NCBI RefSeq assembly: GCF_001700505.1
Contig: NZ_MAPV01000116.1
Span: 1 to 64,000 of the forward strand
Source of the DNA: Streptomyces mutomycini
GTDB taxonomy: Bacteria; Actinomycetota; Actinomycetes; Streptomycetales; Streptomycetaceae
Direction: 5' to 3'
Length of the DNA: 64,000 nt
The notes beneath the pieces were generated by a model. That model saw nothing but the letters and a program-made list of their open reading frames with translations, did not search any database and had not been told where the DNA came from. Shown here piece after piece: positions 60,293 to 64,000 of this stretch. Numbering within the stretch: position 1 is the stretch's first letter; each line of letters starts with the position of its first letter. Made by a program: the position numbers and the translations under genes.

Positions 60293-63067
60293 TCACTTCG
60301 GGCAGAGCGGCCGGGACGCGGGCCCCGGCGGTACGTCCTCACGCCACCGGTCGGCGGTGAACGCGCCGCCTGCCCATCCACACAGTGACCGAACCGGGTC
60401 CACCGTCGCCCGGACGTCCCACAGGCGTGCTGTTCCGTCCTGGGACCAGCTGGTCAACGTCCCACCGCCGGGGTCGAAGGCCACACCGGCGACCCCTGCG
60501 CGGTGACCCTCCAGCAGATCGCCGATCTGGCGTTCGGTGGCGACGTCCCAGAGCCGGACCGTGTAGTCGTTTCCTCCGGTGGCGAGGGTGTTCCCGTCGG
60601 GGCTGAACACCACGGCCGTGACGCCGCCGCGGTGGCCCCTCAGTGGGTCACCGATCTGATCACGTGTGGCCGCGTCCCAGAGCCGGACGGTGTCGTCGCG
60701 GCTCGCGGTGGCCAGCGTCGTGCCGTCCGGGCTCCACGCCACTGCCGCTATCTGCGCGGCGTGACCGGCCGCCGGGGTCTCGCCGATACGGCGGTGCGTG
60801 GTCATGTCCCAGAACGCCACGGTGTCGTCCTCCGTGACGGTGGCGAGGGTGCGGCCGTCGGGGCTGAACGCGACGGCTACGGTCCGGACACCGAGTGCTG
60901 TGCCGGTCGGGGGCTCTGCTGCCAGGTCCCACACACGTACGGAATCCGGGCCGCCACTGACCAGGGTCCTGCCGTCCGGGCTGAAGGCCAGTGCACCGAC
61001 GTCGCTTTTGTCGAGCAGTGGTTCGCCGACGGGGCGGCGGGCTGCGACGTCCCAGAGTCGTAGTCCTTCGGAGCCGACCGCGAGCACGGTGCTGTCGGGG
61101 CTGAACGCGGCGCTGGCGTTCAGGCTGTCAACACCGCTGCCCAGCGGACCGCCGGCCTGGTGTCGTGTGGCGACGTCCCAGAGGCGCACTACGGCCTTGG
61201 AGCCCACGACGGCCAAGGTCCGGCCGTTCGGGCTGAGCACTGTCGCCTGCTGCTCCCCGGTGTTGATCGGCGCTCCGGCTTGCCGTTGCGTGCGGATGTC
61301 CCAGAGGCGGGCCGTGGTGTCTTCACTCGAACTGGCCAGAACCGATCCGTCCGGGCTGAAAGCGACGGCCCGGGCCGTACTGGTATGGCCGATGAGCGGC
61401 CCGCCCACCTGACCGCGCCGCAGGAGATCCCAGAGCCGCACACTGCCGTCCTCGTACGCGGCGGCGAGTCTCGCACTGTCGGGACCGAAAGCAATCGACC
61501 TGATCCTCGTCGAAGGGGAGGCGATCGGCGCCCCGAGCGGGGTCCGTGACGGGGTGTCCCACAACTGGAGGCTGCCGTCGATATCGGCGGCAGCGAAGGT
61601 CCTGCCGTCGGGGCTGAAGGAAAGCGACGTGACGACACTGCCGGACCCCCTCAGTGTCTTTCCCATCGGTGCACGGGAGGCGATGTCCCAGAGCTGTACG
61701 CCGCCCTGGCCCGTTCCGAAGGCCGCACGGCCACCGTCGGAGGTCATGGCGAGGAACTGCCCCAGATCGTTGAGCGGCTTGCCGATCTGGCGGTGGGTCG
61801 CCAGGTCCCAAACCCGTACGGTGCCCCCGTTGCCCTCGTCGGCGGTGACGAGTGTCCGGCCGTCGGCACCGTAGGCGGCCGAATGGACCGTCCCGGCAGC
61901 GGCGTTGAAGGAGGCACCGATCTGCGTACGGTCGGCGACGTCCCAGAGCCGGACGGTGCCGTCGAAGCCAGAGCTGGCCAGCGTCTTTCCGTCCGGTGCG
62001 AAGACGACGGACGTGATGCCCTGGTGGTGCCCGAGAAGCGGACGCCCCGTCTTCCGTTGTGTCCCCGTCTTCCAGAGGCTCACCACGCCGTCGCTCCCGC
62101 CGGAAGCCACGGTCCTGCCGTCAGGGCTGAAAGCCAACGAGTCCACGGGCACCGAGTGGGGAAGCAGTCCGGCCGCGGGATTGACCGCTGAGTCGAGAAC
62201 CGCGAAACGGGTTTCCGGAGAGGAGTCGATACGCCACGCCGCCAACGCCTTCAATCGAGCGGCGAACGGGTCCTTGCCGGCGATCAACGAGCTCTGGGTG
62301 ATCAGTTGTTGTACGACAGCCTGGTCACGCTGCCGGGTTGCCTCGGCACGTGAGAGCACGGCGACCACCGACAGGGTGCTCGCGACCAGCAGCAGGCAGC
62401 CCAGGACGGCGGCGACGATCCTGGCCGTCCGCAGGTTGCGCCTGGTGTCGCGGAGTCCTTCCGACCGGAGTTCGTCCTCGGAAAGGCCACGTACGACGGA
62501 CGCGATACCGAAGGCGACACTGTCGACGTCGGGAGTGAATTCCGCATCGCCGCTGGGGCGGAGGTCCACCGACTTCCAGACGGGTTGCTGCTCGAACTTC
62601 CCCGAGAGCCGGGGCGGAAGCGCCGTCGACAGTTCTGGATCCCAGTCGCCCCGCCGCTCGTCCCACACCAGTTGTCCGGCGGTGACGACGAGCAGGATGG
62701 TGTGCACCGACTTGCGCTCCAACCACCATTCGATTTCCCGGTCGACCCACAGTGAGGACTTCGCCTCCGGTGACGCCAGGACCACAAGCCAGTCGGAGCG
62801 GGCGAGTCCGCCCTCGATCTTGCCCCACAGCTCCGGCCCGATCGACACACCTGTTGCGTCGAGGAAGGCCCTGATACGCGGTGGCTTGTACCAGGGACGG
62901 GACTGCTTTTCGATCACATGCCGCAGACGCGGCAGCCATCGCCGGTCGCGCTCACCGCTGTAGGAGAGGAAGACGCCGTATCCCAGCTCGGCCCTGGACG
63001 ATCCGCGGCGGGCCAAGGAGGACCGCAGCCTGCGAACGCCGTACCGAGCCTCCACCTCCGTATCCAC
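60293..63067 (-). CDS. TIR-domain membrane protein with fourteen WD40 repeats
   Basis: A 924-residue protein. The N-terminal TIR domain (about 28-165) has GYGVFLSYSGERDRRW and WVDREIEWW, where the Glu matches the catalytic Glu of NAD-cleaving TIRs (as in SARM1). One transmembrane helix follows (about 218-240, IVAAVLGCLLLVASTLSVVAVL). An STAND-like helical linker (QRDQAVVQQLITQSSLIAG) precedes fourteen WD repeats (about 305-910), two seven-bladed propellers. It is likely a sensor-effector: the propellers sense and the TIR depletes NAD or signals. The start is the GTG at 63067; a GTG four codons later is possible. It lies 13 bases after a lipoprotein gene. Confidence 0.87.
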   Translation of the reverse strand: MDTEVEARYGVRRLRSSLARRGSSRAELGYGVFLSYSGERDRRWLPRLRHVIEKQSRPWYKPPRIRAFLDATGVSIGPELWGKIEGGLARSDWLVVLASPEAKSSLWVDREIEWWLERKSVHTILLVVTAGQLVWDERRGDWDPELSTALPPRLSGKFEQQPVWKSVDLRPSGDAEFTPDVDSVAFGIASVVRGLSEDELRSEGLRDTRRNLRTARIVAAVLGCLLLVASTLSVVAVLSRAEATRQRDQAVVQQLITQSSLIAGKDPFAARLKALAAWRIDSSPETRFAVLDSAVNPAAGLLPHSVPVDSLAFSPDGRTVASGGSDGVVSLWKTGTQRKTGRPLLGHHQGITSVVFAPDGKTLASSGFDGTVRLWDVADRTQIGASFNAAAGTVHSAAYGADGRTLVTADEGNGGTVRVWDLATHRQIGKPLNDLGQFLAMTSDGGRAAFGTGQGGVQLWDIASRAPMGKTLRGSGSVVTSLSFSPDGRTFAAADIDGSLQLWDTPSRTPLGAPIASPSTRIRSIAFGPDSARLAAAYEDGSVRLWDLLRRGQVGGPLIGHTSTARAVAFSPDGSVLASSSEDTTARLWDIRTQRQAGAPINTGEQQATVLSPNGRTLAVVGSKAVVRLWDVATRHQAGGPLGSGVDSLNASAAFSPDSTVLAVGSEGLRLWDVAARRPVGEPLLDKSDVGALAFSPDGRTLVSGGPDSVRVWDLAAEPPTGTALGVRTVAVAFSPDGRTLATVTEDDTVAFWDMTTHRRIGETPAAGHAAQIAAVAWSPDGTTLATASRDDTVRLWDAATRDQIGDPLRGHRGGVTAVVFSPDGNTLATGGNDYTVRLWDVATERQIGDLLEGHRAGVAGVAFDPGGGTLTSWSQDGTARLWDVRATVDPVRSLCGWAGGAFTADRWREDVPPGPASRPLCPK

Positions 63068-63080
63068 CAGTGCGTCCGCG

Positions 63081-63791
63081 TCAGCCGGTCGGCAGGTAGT
63101 CGTGACCGTCCCAACGCAAGGTCACCTTGGCGGTGGCGCCTTCGGCGCAGGAGGGATCACACCCCTTGATGGAATGGACGATCGCATATTCGCCGTCCTT
63201 TCCGGGGCCGACCGGCCTCGCGTAGTAGAAGGCGAATCTCCCCCCGCTGTAGTGGTCGTCCGCGCTCCTCCAGCCGATGTCCGCGAATCCGTCCGCAGTG
63301 GGTACGAGCACCAGCACCCCGTCGTAACGCCCGGGGTTGTAGACCAGAAAGGTGTTCCCGGTCGAGTCGGTCGCCGGGGCGGCGAAGCGCAACGGGTCCT
63401 CCATGCTCCAGTTGGCGTCCACCTCGATGGGGTCCAGCGCGCGCCCGCTGCCGGTGACGGCCGCGACGCACCCGGCCGGCAGGGGGTAGGGGGCACGCCG
63501 GACCAGGTAGACGCGGACCGGGCCGAGGTCCGGATGCCGGATGTCCCGGTGGTCGAGCACCTTGCCGTCGCACCCGGCGGCGGCGGGCGGGCTCGGCGGA
63601 AACGAAGCGTCCGGGGGAGCCGCCCGAGTTGGCTTGGCATCAGCCGATCCGCTCCGAGCCGACCCGCCCGCCGCGTCACATCCGGCGGCGAGCACCGCCG
63701 CCAGAGCGGAGACCAGCAGGGCGGTCCGAGCCGCGGCCGTTCCGCGCCGGAAGAACTGCCCACGTAAGCACGGCGATGAACTCGGAGACAT
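63081..63791 (-). CDS. Lipoprotein upstream of the TIR-WD40 gene
   Basis: A 236-residue exported lipoprotein. The signal peptide ends in the lipobox LAAGC (near residue 38), followed by a Ser/Ala/Pro-rich linker. A single beta-rich domain (about 75-236) has four Cys (AAGCDGK, PAGCVAA, IKGCDPSCAEG) that may form disulfides. No family was recognised. It precedes the TIR gene by 13 bases in the same direction, so the two are probably co-transcribed, and it might act as an envelope-side sensor or partner for the TIR membrane protein. Confidence 0.7.
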   Translation of the reverse strand: MSPSSSPCLRGQFFRRGTAAARTALLVSALAAVLAAGCDAAGGSARSGSADAKPTRAAPPDASFPPSPPAAAGCDGKVLDHRDIRHPDLGPVRVYLVRRAPYPLPAGCVAAVTGSGRALDPIEVDANWSMEDPLRFAAPATDSTGNTFLVYNPGRYDGVLVLVPTADGFADIGWRSADDHYSGGRFAFYYARPVGPGKDGEYAIVHSIKGCDPSCAEGATAKVTLRWDGHDYLPTG

Positions 63792-64000
63792 GTCGTTTCC
63801 TCTGCTTCGAGGCGAGACCGGTCATGGTTGGAAATGCCTCGAATTCTATCGCGTGCCTGTACGCGGAAGGGGGGCTACGGCCACGAGAGAGCCGGTGACC
63901 CGGCGATGGGGACCGGCCCGGCGCTGCGCCCGGCCGGACCACAGTGTGAGGGGCCGCGCATCCGCCGGTCAGGCTGCGAGAAACGCGCGGGCCGCCGCTG

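Noticed and set aside
1-64000. CRISPR arrays, tRNA or rRNA genes, insertion sequences and phage genes
   Set aside because: I saw no spaced repeat array, no tRNA-like cloverleaf, no rRNA sequence, and no transposase or phage structural protein among the frames.

Overview
The window is high-GC actinobacterial chromosome, almost certainly Streptomyces. The evidence is strong third-position GC bias with long antisense shadow frames, many GTG starts, ATGA/GTGA stop-start overlaps, a tandem P450 pair with a CYP157-type protein, and Streptomyces-type conflict genes. No rRNA, tRNA, CRISPR array, transposase or phage gene was seen.

Layout. (1) 1-2.7 kb: divergent xylose genes xylA (cut by the window edge) and xylB. 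(2) 2.7-11.7 kb: a secreted VWA protein and its membrane partner, two universal stress proteins, an ABC exporter, and a PadR-controlled ATPase/FtsX-type ABC pair. (3) 11.8-19.0 kb: a five-gene choline-to-glycine-betaine operon read leftward (betaine aldehyde dehydrogenase, choline oxidase-like GMC enzyme, ATPase, a double-length permease, a lipoprotein receptor). (4) 19.4-20.8 kb: an orphan Imm53 immunity protein and a repeat protein with a basic tail. (5) 21.3-37.8 kb: a xyloglucan utilization locus. Leftward are GH3 and GH31; rightward are a sugar ABC importer, GH74, GH42, GH95 and GH12. The central divergent promoter carries two identical 14-bp LacI-type operators.

(6) 37.9-40.5 kb: a VOC protein, an erythromycin-esterase homologue and a double-MerR (TioE-like) regulator. 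(7) 40.6-52.0 kb: a leftward conflict island. Its order of transcription is VMAP protein, MoxR-type AAA ATPase, vWA/NB-ARC/TPR protein, alpha/beta hydrolase, caspase-like protease with an effector-associated domain, a small FxsA-like peptide, and a HExxH peptide-modification enzyme. (8) 52.1-56.5 kb: the LacI regulator, which carries the same operator twice in its own promoter, then pectinesterase, an ATP-grasp protein and an endo-arabinanase. (9) 56.7-59.2 kb: a translationally coupled CYP157/CYP154-like P450 pair without conservon partners. (10) 59.6-63.8 kb: a conserved hypothetical, a TIR-membrane-WD40 protein and a lipoprotein, a second conflict-type cluster.

How the parts work together. 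The xyloglucan locus encodes secreted endo-enzymes (GH74, GH12), an importer, and cytoplasmic enzymes that remove fucose (GH95), galactose (GH42), xylose (GH31) and glucose (GH3). The freed xylose can enter xylA/xylB. The shared operator ties the LacI gene at 52-53 kb to the locus 26 kb away. The VMAP-MoxR-NB-ARC-caspase island is the strongest candidate for a poorly described system, because a RiPP-like peptide plus HExxH enzyme pair is attached to an apoptosis-like signalling operon.
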